Positions 1 through 5,442 of a stretch of 8,313 bases of DNA are shown here, one piece after another. The DNA lies in the NCBI GenBank assembly GCA_016712745.1, contig JADJQN010000013.1:1-8313 (forward strand). The letters are read 5' to 3'. The translations under genes and the position numbers were made by a program. Source of the DNA: Sandaracinaceae bacterium (lineage in GTDB: Bacteria > Myxococcota_A > Polyangia > Polyangiales > JADJQN01). Within the stretch, counting starts at the first letter, position 1. Every line of letters starts with the position of its first letter. Under the pieces are notes generated by a model, which ran no database searches, was not told the DNA's origin, and saw nothing but the letters and a program-made list of their open reading frames with translations.

Positions 1-93
1 TATGCGACCAAAGCCAAGCAGCTCGCGGACGCCGCAAGCGTAGCGTCCAAACTCGCGCTCAAACTCCATAAGCTAGAGGAGAAACTGCCGTGA
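1..93 (+). CDS. C-terminal end of an unknown phage protein (5' partial)
   Basis: The first reading frame is open from the window edge to a TGA at 91-93 and encodes 30 residues, rich in alanine, lysine and leucine with a helical, probably coiled-coil pattern (ending KLEEKLP). Its stop overlaps the GTG at 90 by four bases (GTGA), the same junction used by most genes in this block, which supports the frame being real. The start lies outside the window and nothing in the tail identifies the family. Confidence 0.6.
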   Translation, partial: YATKAKQLADAASVASKLALKLHKLEEKLP

Positions 94-271
94 CCACCCC
101 CACCCCGCCGACCGTACCGCCGCCATCGAAGCCCAACTCCAGACCATCATCACCATCGCCACGACCCCTGGCGTCTCGCTCGACCAGCGCGTCGCCTGCG
201 TCGTCCATGCCTCCCGCGTGCTCGATGACCAGCACCGCGAGCATGCTGTGCTGCTGGGGGTGGGGCTGTGA
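90..271 (+). CDS. Small unknown protein, apparent frameshift near its start
   Basis: A GTG at 90 overlaps the previous stop (GTGA), but its own frame soon becomes a low-complexity Pro/Ser/Arg string typical of a shadow frame. The neighbouring frame, open from about 77 to a TGA at 269-271, encodes a convincing protein: AAIEAQLQTIITIA, then TTPGVSLDQRVACVVHASRV, then a hydrophobic end (AVLLGVGL). That frame has no ATG, GTG or TTG near its beginning. The simplest reading is a GTG start at 90 and one C missing from the C-rich run at 96-106, giving about 60 residues (MTTPTPADRTAAIEAQ...). The end overlaps the next gene by four bases. Function unknown. The frame of the body is likely right; the start is inferred. 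Confidence 0.5.
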
Positions 272-726
272 TGCCGACACTCGAGCAACGCGTCCAGGCG
301 CTCGAATCTGGCGAGCTGGAACGCCTCCGTGGGCTCGCACAGCGCAGGCTGGAGCGGCTGCGGCAGGAGCGGGCGGCGGTGGCGGATCTAAGGGAGAGGC
401 TGGAGCTGGCGCACGCGAACGCGGATGTGTTGGCGAGCCAGCTTGCTGGGGCGAAAGTGGAGCTGCTGGATACGCGTTCGCATCTGAAAGACGCGCTCGA
501 AGAGTTGGCGGAGGCCAACGCTAAGCTGGCGGCGCCGCCGCCCGAGGAAGCTAGCGCACTGGCCGTGTTGCGAAGGCTCGACGCGGACCGTTGTTCGGTA
601 AGCGTGTGGCCGGTCTTCTACGTGCCCACTGGCGACGTCGAATGGCGCGCCCAGGCGGGCGACTTGATAGCAACCGCAGCCTCATTCCATGCCGCACTTG
701 CCGTTCTCGCGGAGAAGCTCCAATGA
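268..726 (+). CDS. Unknown coiled-coil protein, 152 residues
   Basis: The product opens MMPTLEQRVQALESGELERL. Residues 5 to about 92 form one long charged heptad-like helix rich in Leu, Glu, Arg and Ala, consistent with a coiled coil. After a short proline hinge (APPPEEAS) comes a C-terminal segment of about 55 residues with aromatic positions (SVWPVFYVP, DVEWRAQAGDLI). I chose GTG 268 because it gives the GTGA overlap seen throughout this block; ATG 271, one codon later, is equally possible. The next gene begins inside its stop (ATGA at 723-726). I do not recognise a family. A helical N-terminus with a small folded C-terminus would suit an oligomeric or adaptor protein, but that is inference. 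Confidence 0.75.
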   Translation: MMPTLEQRVQALESGELERLRGLAQRRLERLRQERAAVADLRERLELAHANADVLASQLAGAKVELLDTRSHLKDALEELAEANAKLAAPPPEEASALAVLRRLDADRCSVSVWPVFYVPTGDVEWRAQAGDLIATAASFHAALAVLAEKLQ

Positions 727-995
727 CCCTCGCCCTCGAATTCCTGTGCCGAGAGACCGGCGTCGACAGCTTCAGCTTCCGTCGCACCGCGTTCGGGTGG
801 TCCGTGTCAGCCGACGCGCCTGGCCTCCCTACCTGCGCGCGGCCGTCACTGGCTGATGCGATCGACGGGCTCGGTGCATCGATGCTTGGCGACCTGCGGA
901 GGCGAACGCGCGCCGAGCGAGACCGCGCAGCGGCGGACGAGTTGGCGGCTAGCGAGATACTGAAGGCGATTGCTGAACTGGAGTACGGCTCATGA
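723..995 (+). CDS. Unknown small protein, 90 residues
   Basis: ATG 723 forms an ATGA overlap with the preceding stop. An in-frame GTG further upstream exists, but it would bury the start inside the previous gene, so 723 is preferred. The N-terminal half reads like a small beta-rich unit (MTLALEFLCRETGVDSFSFR, then AFGWSVSADAPG) and the second half is a charged helix (DLRRRTRAERDRAAADELAA) ending AIAELEYGS. There is no signal peptide, membrane segment or metal site. The next gene starts in its stop codon at 992-995, so the two are probably translationally coupled. Function unknown. Confidence 0.75.
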   Translation: MTLALEFLCRETGVDSFSFRRTAFGWSVSADAPGLPTCARPSLADAIDGLGASMLGDLRRRTRAERDRAAADELAASEILKAIAELEYGS

Positions 996-1222
996 CCACC
1001 CTTACGCTCTACACCGCCCCATGGTGCGAGCCATGCAAGCGCGCGTTGCCGCTCGTTCAGCAGTTCTCCGCCAAGCATGGCCACGAGCTCGAGGTCGTCG
1101 ACATCGACGAGCATCCGAAACGCGCCGTCGCAGCTGGCGTGATGGGCGTGCCTACGCTAGTATCTACGCTAGCCGATGGGACGCAGCGAGTGCACCGAGC
1201 GGTGCCGACGCTGGGGATCTAA
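992..1222 (+). CDS. Thioredoxin/glutaredoxin-like protein
   Basis: A 76-residue protein with the hallmarks of the thioredoxin fold. A first beta strand (TLTLYTAP) leads into the redox motif WCEPCK at residues 11-16, with the active-site pair Cys12 and Cys15. A second strand follows (LEVVDIDEHP, residues 33-42), then the cis-proline loop GVMGVPTLV with cis-Pro at residue 54, and a final strand (LADGTQRVHRA). This is a dithiol-disulfide oxidoreductase family. The CxPC sequence favours a reducing thioredoxin or NrdH-like role, for example keeping a ribonucleotide reductase or phage enzyme reduced, but the partner is not visible here. It is shorter than typical thioredoxins (about 105 residues) and lacks most of the final helix, so it is a minimal version. 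There is no signal peptide, so it should be cytoplasmic. It starts in the ATGA overlap with the preceding gene. Confidence 0.88.
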   Translation: MTTLTLYTAPWCEPCKRALPLVQQFSAKHGHELEVVDIDEHPKRAVAAGVMGVPTLVSTLADGTQRVHRAVPTLGI

Positions 1223-1231
1223 GCGGCTGGT

Positions 1232-1238
1232 GGAGGAG
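1232..1238 (+). promoter_or_regulatory. Strong Shine-Dalgarno sequence (GGAGGAG)
   Basis: GGAGGAG ends five bases before ATG 1244. This decides the start of the membrane protein gene over the GTG at 1238, which lies inside the Shine-Dalgarno itself. It is one of the few junctions in this block without a four-base stop/start overlap, so ribosomes must reload here. Confidence 0.7.
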
Positions 1239-1243
1239 TGAGC

Positions 1244-1423
1244 ATGGAGAGCGAGCATAAGGCAACGTTGGGTCTTGTCGGGATGCTGGTGTTCGCATTC
1301 CTCTGCCTTGCGTCCGTCATGTGTGTGAGCAGCTATTACGAGGAGCGCGAGAAGACCACGCGCATCGAAGCAATCCTGCGCAGCGGTGACTGCAAGACGC
1401 TCGCAGCGGAGTTGTCGAAGTGA
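1244..1423 (+). CDS. Small single-pass membrane protein, 59 residues
   Basis: Preceded by a strong Shine-Dalgarno sequence. A short charged N-terminus (MESEHKA) leads to one hydrophobic segment at about residues 8-30 (LGLVGMLVFAFLCLASVMCV), then a charged cytoplasmic or periplasmic tail (YYEEREKTTRIEAILRSGDC) ending LAAELSK. This is a single transmembrane helix with a roughly 29-residue tail. The cysteines in the segment do not make a proper lipobox, so a lipoprotein is unlikely. It ends in a GTGA overlap with the next gene. Small one-helix proteins are common in phage accessory blocks, and nothing here marks it as a holin or spanin. Confidence 0.75.
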   Translation: MESEHKATLGLVGMLVFAFLCLASVMCVSSYYEEREKTTRIEAILRSGDCKTLAAELSK

Positions 1424-1628
1424 CCGCGTCCGCCCGCTCCGCATCCCTCCGCGCTAAGCTCGCCTCGCAGCTCGAGAGCCTCGAGACCGTCTGCCGGCTC
1501 GCCGCACACGCGAGCAGCTGGGGCAGCACGCGGAGCAGAGCCAGTTGGCGGAGGTGTGGATGGCGACCAGGATGGCCAGCGTGCGGCTGTTCGATCTTGT
1601 TGGCAGGATCGCGGAGGCCGAGCAATGA
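1420..1628 (+). CDS. Unknown helical protein with apparent frameshift near 1500
   Basis: GTG 1420 overlaps the previous stop and opens a good helical sequence (ASLRAKLASQLESLETVCRL). Past about 1505 that frame turns into a Ser/Trp/Arg shadow, while another frame carries on the same style of protein (TREQLGQHAEQSQLAEVW, then RLFDLVGRIAEAEQ) to a TGA at 1626-1628. That stop sits exactly in an ATGA overlap with the next gene, confirming the second frame. One missing base between about 1490 and 1512 would join them into a protein of about 69 residues. The first frame happens to stay open to 2238, which makes a spurious 272-codon fusion with a downstream gene. Mostly alpha-helical, function unknown. 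Confidence 0.55.
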
Positions 1629-1816
1629 TCCGCACCACCATCGGCGCCCTCAGCGAGGCGCGCAGCGACGCCGGGCACGACGGCCCGATCAAGCTACGGC
1701 TGCCTCCTGGCGCGTTCGCTGCGCTGGTGGCGGAACTCGGTGTCGAGGTGCCGGCGGAGCTCCAGCGAGGCGCGCGCAGGACGGTGAGGCTGGGCAGCGT
1801 GGAGGTGGTGGAGTGA
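1625..1816 (+). CDS. Unknown small protein, 63 residues
   Basis: ATG 1625 overlaps the preceding stop (ATGA), and the frame runs to a TGA at 1814-1816 shared with the next GTG start. It opens MIRTTIGALSEARSDAGHDG, continues with a leucine/valine-rich core (IKLRLPPGAFAALVAELGVE) and ends with a beta-like stretch (TVRLGSVEVVE). It is a compact mixed alpha/beta sequence with no motif I recognise. Confidence 0.65.
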   Translation: MIRTTIGALSEARSDAGHDGPIKLRLPPGAFAALVAELGVEVPAELQRGARRTVRLGSVEVVE

Positions 1817-2238
1817 CCCCGCCCGCCGTCGAGTATTGGAGGGTGTGGAGCGATAGCGCCGGACGCTACGCCGACATCTGCAGCGAGTGCGACTCTGTCG
1901 TCAACGCCGAAGACGGCGTGAGCGCTGGTCTGCTTGTCGCCTACTACAACCGCCGCAACTGGCGCGGTTATGCCGACTGGCGCCCGGTCCGTGTGCGCGA
2001 AACCGTGGTGGATGATCGCCAGCCGCTTGCCGCGAATTCCCTCGCCGACGTGTACGCTGAAAACGCTGCGCTGACAGAGGCGCTGAAGATGGCTCGCATG
2101 CACCACGAAGCGTCGGCCAACATCGCAAACGCTGACAGGGCAGTCCTCCGCGCTCGCGTGAGCGAGCTTGAGGCGCAGCTGGCCGAGCGCACCGACACGC
2201 TGCGGACGTTTCAGATCGCGCCGCGGGAGCCCGGATGA
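1813..2238 (+). CDS. Unknown two-part protein, aromatic N-terminus and coiled-coil C-terminus (141 residues)
   Basis: GTG 1813 gives a GTGA overlap and has a GGAGG sequence at 1801-1805 seven bases upstream, so I prefer it over reading through from 1420. The N-terminal half is rich in Trp and Tyr and holds a Cys pair (EYWRVWSDSAGRYADICSEC). Only one C-x-x-C is present, so a zinc site would need a partner chain. It continues through LVAYYNRRNWRGYADWRPVR. The C-terminal 70 residues are a charged helix (SLADVYAENAALTEALK, then LRARVSELEAQLAERTDTLR) that should form a coiled coil. The next gene starts in its stop. Function unknown. Confidence 0.75.
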   Translation: MTPPAVEYWRVWSDSAGRYADICSECDSVVNAEDGVSAGLLVAYYNRRNWRGYADWRPVRVRETVVDDRQPLAANSLADVYAENAALTEALKMARMHHEASANIANADRAVLRARVSELEAQLAERTDTLRTFQIAPREPG

Positions 2239-2486
2239 CCCCCACCGAAGCCCACATGATCGCGATCGAGGCCGCACTTCTGTTCGCTGTCGCATTCCTG
2301 GTGCCGACAGCGATCGCGCTCCACCGCGAGGCGAACACGTGGAAGCAGCTGTATTACGAACTCGGCAAGCGCTACAACGAGGAATCGGACGCGCACCATA
2401 AACATCAGCATTGGAGCTCACGCCAGCTCGACGAGTGGTTCTATCGGTACCAGGAGCTGCGGAAGGAGCGGGAGAGCAAGTCGTGA
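2235..2486 (+). CDS. Small membrane-anchored protein, 83 residues
   Basis: ATG 2235 overlaps the preceding stop (ATGA). A hydrophobic segment at about residues 8-29 (MIAIEAALLFAVAFLVPTAI) is followed by a strongly charged, aromatic, His-rich helix (LYYELGKRYNEESDAHHKHQ, then QLDEWFYRYQELRKERESKS). The layout is one membrane helix plus an amphipathic tail of about 50 residues. It resembles the 59-residue membrane protein upstream in plan but not in sequence. A membrane-associated accessory role is likely; nothing more specific can be said. Confidence 0.7.
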   Translation: MTPTEAHMIAIEAALLFAVAFLVPTAIALHREANTWKQLYYELGKRYNEESDAHHKHQHWSSRQLDEWFYRYQELRKERESKS

Positions 2487-2692
2487 CCGAACCCAAGCAA
2501 GCTCACGTGTTCTACACCGCCTGCCCAGGCCATAATCCTGACGTCTCTCGCGAGGTCCACCGGCTCACGTCGGCCGGATACCGCGTGAGCGTGCAGGTTG
2601 TGCGCGGAGCGTCGTTCACACTGCCGTGCGGCTCGTGGACGCTGGTGATGTATCCGGATGGTGAGGAGTCGTCGCGCGCCTCCAAGCCTTGA
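2483..2692 (+). CDS. Unknown small protein, 69 residues
   Basis: GTG 2483 overlaps the preceding stop and has a GGAG sequence eight bases upstream (2471-2474). The product opens MTEPKQAHVFYTACPGHNPD, then a helix (VSREVHRLTSAGY) and alternating strands (RVSVQVVRGASF, then SWTLVMYPDGEE), a small alpha/beta fold with two cysteines and no known motif. Its TGA stop at 2690-2692 lies within the TTGACA of the first palindromic promoter element, so the terminase promoter begins inside this gene's last codons. Confidence 0.7.
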   Translation: MTEPKQAHVFYTACPGHNPDVSREVHRLTSAGYRVSVQVVRGASFTLPCGSWTLVMYPDGEESSRASKP

Positions 2693-2722
2693 CATCGTTG
2701 TCATATCGCTCCAAACTATCGT
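2686..2722 (+). promoter_or_regulatory. Palindromic operator-promoter, copy 1, before the terminase genes
   Basis: GCCTTGACATCGTTGTCA occupies 2686-2703. TTGACA at 2689-2694 is a perfect -35 box and forms the left arm of TGACA-TCGT-TGTCA, a palindrome with one mismatched inner pair compared with the other two copies. The -10 is poor: CAAACT at 2712 or AACTAT at 2714 are the best candidates. GTG 2723 is 34 bases after the first T of TTGACA, where transcription is expected to start, so the mRNA for the putative small terminase would be leaderless. Confidence 0.65.
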
Positions 2723-3187
2723 GTGCCTCGTAAGCCGTCGATCCTGGTGCCGGTAGACCGCGACTCTGCGGGCCGGTACGAGCTCCAGCGCCTGCGGTGC
2801 AATCTGCTGCACCAGCTGCACGTTGCGCCGATATGCGAAGAGTCCGAGTACTACAAATACGATCGCTCGGCGCGCAACTGGCGCAAACTCCAAACGCGCG
2901 CGATCGCTGATTCTGTGGGCGATGGGGTCTGCGGTCTAGGTTCCGCATCGGAGCTCGTGGTCTCAGCGTCGGCGTTCGCCATGTCGAAGCTCTACTTCGA
3001 CAAGTTTGCAGCCACTGGCGATACCAAGTTCCTCGACGCCGCTGTCAAACTGGACGCTGTCCGCGCCAAGACACTCCGTGCGGCGTACGAGTACGCGGGG
3101 GCTGAGGCGACAGCGCGGGAGAAGCAGCGCGCTCGGAAGGAGCGGCCGGTGGACGGCACCGTGGAGCCATCGCCGCTGGACGACTGA
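2723..3187 (+). CDS. Putative terminase small subunit
   Basis: A 154-residue protein directly before the large terminase, overlapping it in TGATG (3185-3189). Position and size are the main evidence: the small subunit binds phage DNA at the packaging site and hands it to the large subunit. Residues 1-60 are basic and aromatic (KPSILVPVDRDSAGRYELQR, then YYKYDRSARNWRKLQTRAIA). The middle is a helical stretch that could oligomerise (SASELVVSASAFAMSKLYFD, then FLDAAVKLDAVRAKTLRAAY), and the tail is Lys/Arg-rich (REKQRARKERP) and could contact DNA or the large subunit. I see no clear helix-turn-helix. The GTG start has no Shine-Dalgarno and sits at the expected transcription start of the first palindromic promoter. 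A GTG at 2721 is in another frame and is not used. Confidence 0.65.
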   Translation: MPRKPSILVPVDRDSAGRYELQRLRCNLLHQLHVAPICEESEYYKYDRSARNWRKLQTRAIADSVGDGVCGLGSASELVVSASAFAMSKLYFDKFAATGDTKFLDAAVKLDAVRAKTLRAAYEYAGAEATAREKQRARKERPVDGTVEPSPLDD

Positions 3188-4687
3188 TGGCGCCGCGGTT
3201 TACCGAGTTCGTCAAGCGGCTCGGCGTGCAGCTCACGCCAGGACAGATGATTCTTGCGCGCGTTGCGTTCGACGGCGAGGAGCCTGCGAACGTGCCAGGC
3301 GCCGATGTGTTGTTCGGCGCGATCGCGGCTGTGCCAGCAGCAGCCCGCACACTGATCGTGATCGTCTGCGGTGGCCGAGCCGGCAAGACGTACCTGTGCG
3401 CGCTGTATCTGCTCTACCTCGCGTTGTTCGTGCCGCTGAACCTCGCGCCCGGCGAGGAAGCGTCCGCGCCGTTCGTCGCGCCTGACTTGGAGCGCGCACG
3501 GCAGGGTCTCCGCTACGCCGCAGGCGCGTGCAGGGAGTCGGCACATCTGCGCAAGCTGATCGTCCGCGACACCACGGACGCGCTCACGATCCGCAGGCCC
3601 GATGGCAACCGCGTCACGCTCCAAGCTATCGCTGCGAGTCGAGGCGGCATCACTGGGCGCGGCAAGTCTCTCGTTGGCGCCGTCATGGACGAAGCGGCGT
3701 TTTTCCGCGACCGAGACTCGGGCGTGGTCAACGACGCTGAGATCTTCAAAGCCATCGGTCCGCGTGTCGTCGAGGGAGGCAAGCTACTCGTCCCGTCAAC
3801 GCCGTGGCTCGAGTCCGGGATTCTACACGACTACTACACGAGCGACTACGGACGGCCGCGCAACGCACTCGTGGCGCACGCTCCGACCGCTGTCTTGAAT
3901 CCAGCGCCGCACATCCTGCAGCAGATCCAGCGCGAACGAGAGCGCGACCCCGAGAATGCCAAGCGCGAATTCGATGCGCAGTTCGTCTCGGGCGGCATGA
4001 GTACCTACTTCGACCCGAAGGTGCTCGCGGAGTCCAGCACGGACCTCGTCCTAGGCCGCGACGCAGACCCGCTAGCCGACGTCGCTGCATGTCTGGACGC
4101 TGGGTTCCGTCGCGACTCCAGCGCCCTCGTAATCGTCGAGCGCGTCGGCTCCGTCGTGAGCGTGCTGGACGTCGTCACGATCAGCCCCGAGCCCGGCAAG
4201 CCCCTCAAGCCCAGCGAGGTCTGCGCCACCTTCGGCGAGCGCTTGGAGCACTACGGGATCACGCGCGTTGCTGCCGACTCGTTCTACGTCGAGAGCGTTC
4301 GGGAGCACCTGGGCGTGTTCGGCGTCGACGTCGACGAGCTGCCGGCGGGCCAGGGCGGCAAAGCCGACGTCTACGCGGGGGCTCGCACGGTGCTGCACGA
4401 GAGTCGGTTGAGACTGCCGCGCCACGCCGGTCTGCTGCGCGATATGCGGGATCGTGAGCCGGGCCATGCCGGGCGGGGGACTGTCGATCTCGTCGCCCAG
4501 GAGCGCCACAGGGGGCCACGGCGATATCGCCAGCGCGCTCGTTGGGGCGATATGGCAGCTTGGGCCGGCGAACGTGGACGCCGCGCCGGAGCCGACGCCC
4601 GTCCGAGGCTCCCGCGAATGGGCTGACCAGTGGGTGCGCGAGCAACGCGAGAAGGTGCGACTAGAGGCTATGGATGACGGCTTCTAA
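3187..4687 (+). CDS. terL: Terminase large subunit (packaging ATPase/nuclease), one frameshift as sequenced
   Basis: This is the motor that pumps DNA into the prohead and cuts the concatemer. The N-terminal ATPase domain has a Walker A at residues 62-68 (GGRAGKT) and a Walker B at 163-169 (VGAVMDE, with Asp168 and catalytic Glu169), followed by a coupling motif VPSTPW at 202-207. The C-terminal RNase H-like nuclease shows Asp304 (ACLDAGFRRDSSALVIVE) and Asp364 (VAADSFY); its last acidic residue is in GGHGDIASALV. That last motif lies in a different frame: after LLRDMR (about 4447) one extra G in GGG shifts the reading, and the correct continuation is IVSRAMPGGGLSISSPRS to a TAA at 4685-4687. 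Corrected length is about 499 residues, normal for the family. Without correction the frame runs to 4626 and loses the last catalytic residue. The start ATG overlaps the small subunit's stop. Confidence 0.92.
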
Positions 4688-4724
4688 GCCTTGACAACGT
4701 TGTCATTTAGGGGACAATCCCATC
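4688..4724 (+). promoter_or_regulatory. Palindromic operator-promoter, copy 2, before the 52-residue gene
   Basis: GCCTTGACAACGTTGTCA occupies 4688-4705, directly after the large terminase stop. The core TGACAACGTTGTCA is a perfect palindrome and its left half supplies a perfect -35 (TTGACA, 4691-4696). GACAAT at 4713-4718 is a reasonable -10 with a 16-base spacer. ATG 4725 follows six bases after the -10, 34 bases from the first T of the -35, so transcription should start at or next to the ATG. No Shine-Dalgarno exists between promoter and ATG. This is the best formed of the three copies. Confidence 0.75.
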
Positions 4725-4883
4725 ATGACTGATGCAGAGTTCGAGCGAGAGCTCGCGGATTCGTTGTCGTTCGCGGTGATCAACGTGATCCGCCGCTACG
4801 CCGGCCAGATCGTTGCCGCCAAGCGCGCAGAGCAGGAGGGGGCCGACGTTGCTGTTCAAGATCCGCCCACCGACTCCGAGTGA
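4725..4883 (+). CDS. Small unknown protein, 52 residues, probably leaderless
   Basis: ATG 4725 to TGA 4881-4883. The product opens MTDAEFERELADSLSFAVIN, continues VIRRYAGQIVAAKRAEQEGA and ends in an acidic tail (PPTDSE). It is one or two amphipathic helices without a membrane segment. Good G/C third-position bias and the ATG placed at the expected transcription start of the second promoter copy support it despite its size. Its 3' end overlaps the acetyltransferase-like gene by 35 bases and contains that gene's Shine-Dalgarno, so translation of this small gene may open or couple to the next. Function unknown. Confidence 0.65.
   Translation: MTDAEFERELADSLSFAVINVIRRYAGQIVAAKRAEQEGADVAVQDPPTDSE
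4834..4839 (+). promoter_or_regulatory. Shine-Dalgarno (AGGAGG) deciding a TTG start
   Basis: AGGAGG lies nine bases before TTG 4849. An upstream in-frame TTG at 4813 has no such sequence and would add a low-complexity leader (PPSAQSRRGPT), so 4849 is the better start for the acetyltransferase-like gene. Confidence 0.65.
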
Positions 4884-5223
4884 TCGTGCGTTCGTTGCAG
4901 CCAACTGGAGCCGCGGAGCGCGCAAGTTCTACCGCGGCGTCGGTGTCGACGAATACGACGCGGGCTTTGACGACCTGATCAACGCCACGCTGCGCACAGC
5001 GGACGTGTCGATGCTCTGCGACCCTGACGACGATGACGAGCTCTTCGGATTCGTCGTGCACGAGGGCGCGAACCGACTGCACTGGATTCACGTCAAGGGC
5101 CTATTTCGCCGCATGGGATTCGCCAAGCGCGCGCTCACCGAGTTGTTCGGAGACCGCGAGCTGGTGAGCCGATGGCCGTGCGAGTTGGGCCGCAAAGTTC
5201 GATGGAACCCTTTCACGTTTTGA
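4849..5223 (+). CDS. Compact GNAT-like N-acetyltransferase
   Basis: With the TTG start at 4849 the protein has 124 residues. The N-terminus begins like many GNAT proteins with a strand ending in Arg-Pro (FKIRPPTPSDRAFVAANW). A central strand pair (SMLCDPDDDDELFGFVVHEG) is followed by a core strand (NRLHWIHVKGLF) and the acetyl-CoA pyrophosphate loop RRMGFA at residues 87-92 (pattern R-x-x-G-x-A), then the expected helix (KRALTELFG). GNAT enzymes transfer an acetyl group from acetyl-CoA to amines. The substrate is unknown; it could modify a host or phage protein. It is shorter than usual (about 150 residues) and its end (GRKVRWNPFTF) is a brief basic/aromatic tail. It sits between the terminase and portal genes. 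Confidence 0.72.
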   Translation: MLFKIRPPTPSDRAFVAANWSRGARKFYRGVGVDEYDAGFDDLINATLRTADVSMLCDPDDDDELFGFVVHEGANRLHWIHVKGLFRRMGFAKRALTELFGDRELVSRWPCELGRKVRWNPFTF

Positions 5224-5229
5224 GGATTG

Positions 5230-5442
5230 ATGGCCACCAACATCCAACGCATTGCCTTCTCCGTCCCTGTCGGCGCCACAGCGCTCACGTTCATTGGACC
5301 ATCCAACGCCGATCGTTGGTCCGTTGTGTGGGACGGAGAGGTCTACGTCATCCGCGATCGCATCAACGGCAACGCGATCGAGGCTGAGGTCCACCCGCAC
5401 AACGTCGCGTACCGCGTGCGTGCTGACGAGAAAGCCAAGTGA
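5230..5442 (+). CDS. Unknown small beta-rich protein, 70 residues
   Basis: ATG 5230 is preceded by GAGGA at 5222-5226; a TTG at 5227 is an alternative one codon earlier. The product opens MATNIQRIAFSVPVGATALT and continues with alternating hydrophobic strands (DRWSVVWDGEVYVIRDRING, then NAIEAEVHPHNVAYRVRADE), suggesting a small beta-barrel or SH3-like fold. It ends in a GTGA overlap with the portal gene, so the two are likely coupled. No family recognised. Confidence 0.7.
   Translation: MATNIQRIAFSVPVGATALTFIGPSNADRWSVVWDGEVYVIRDRINGNAIEAEVHPHNVAYRVRADEKAK

Noticed and set aside
1244..1423. Holin or spanin/lipoprotein call for the small membrane protein
   Set aside because: No lipobox, no endolysin nearby, and a single helix alone is not diagnostic.
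1420..2238. One 272-codon ORF as a single protein
   Set aside because: Between about 1510 and 1812 the composition is Arg/Ser/His shadow sequence, while other frames hold proteins with clean overlaps at 1625 and 1813.
1336..2496. Long minus-strand ORF of 386 codons
   Set aside because: Antisense shadow of several plus-strand genes; GC-rich coding DNA often leaves the opposite strand open, and its Arg/Ser/Ala-rich product has no recognisable domain.
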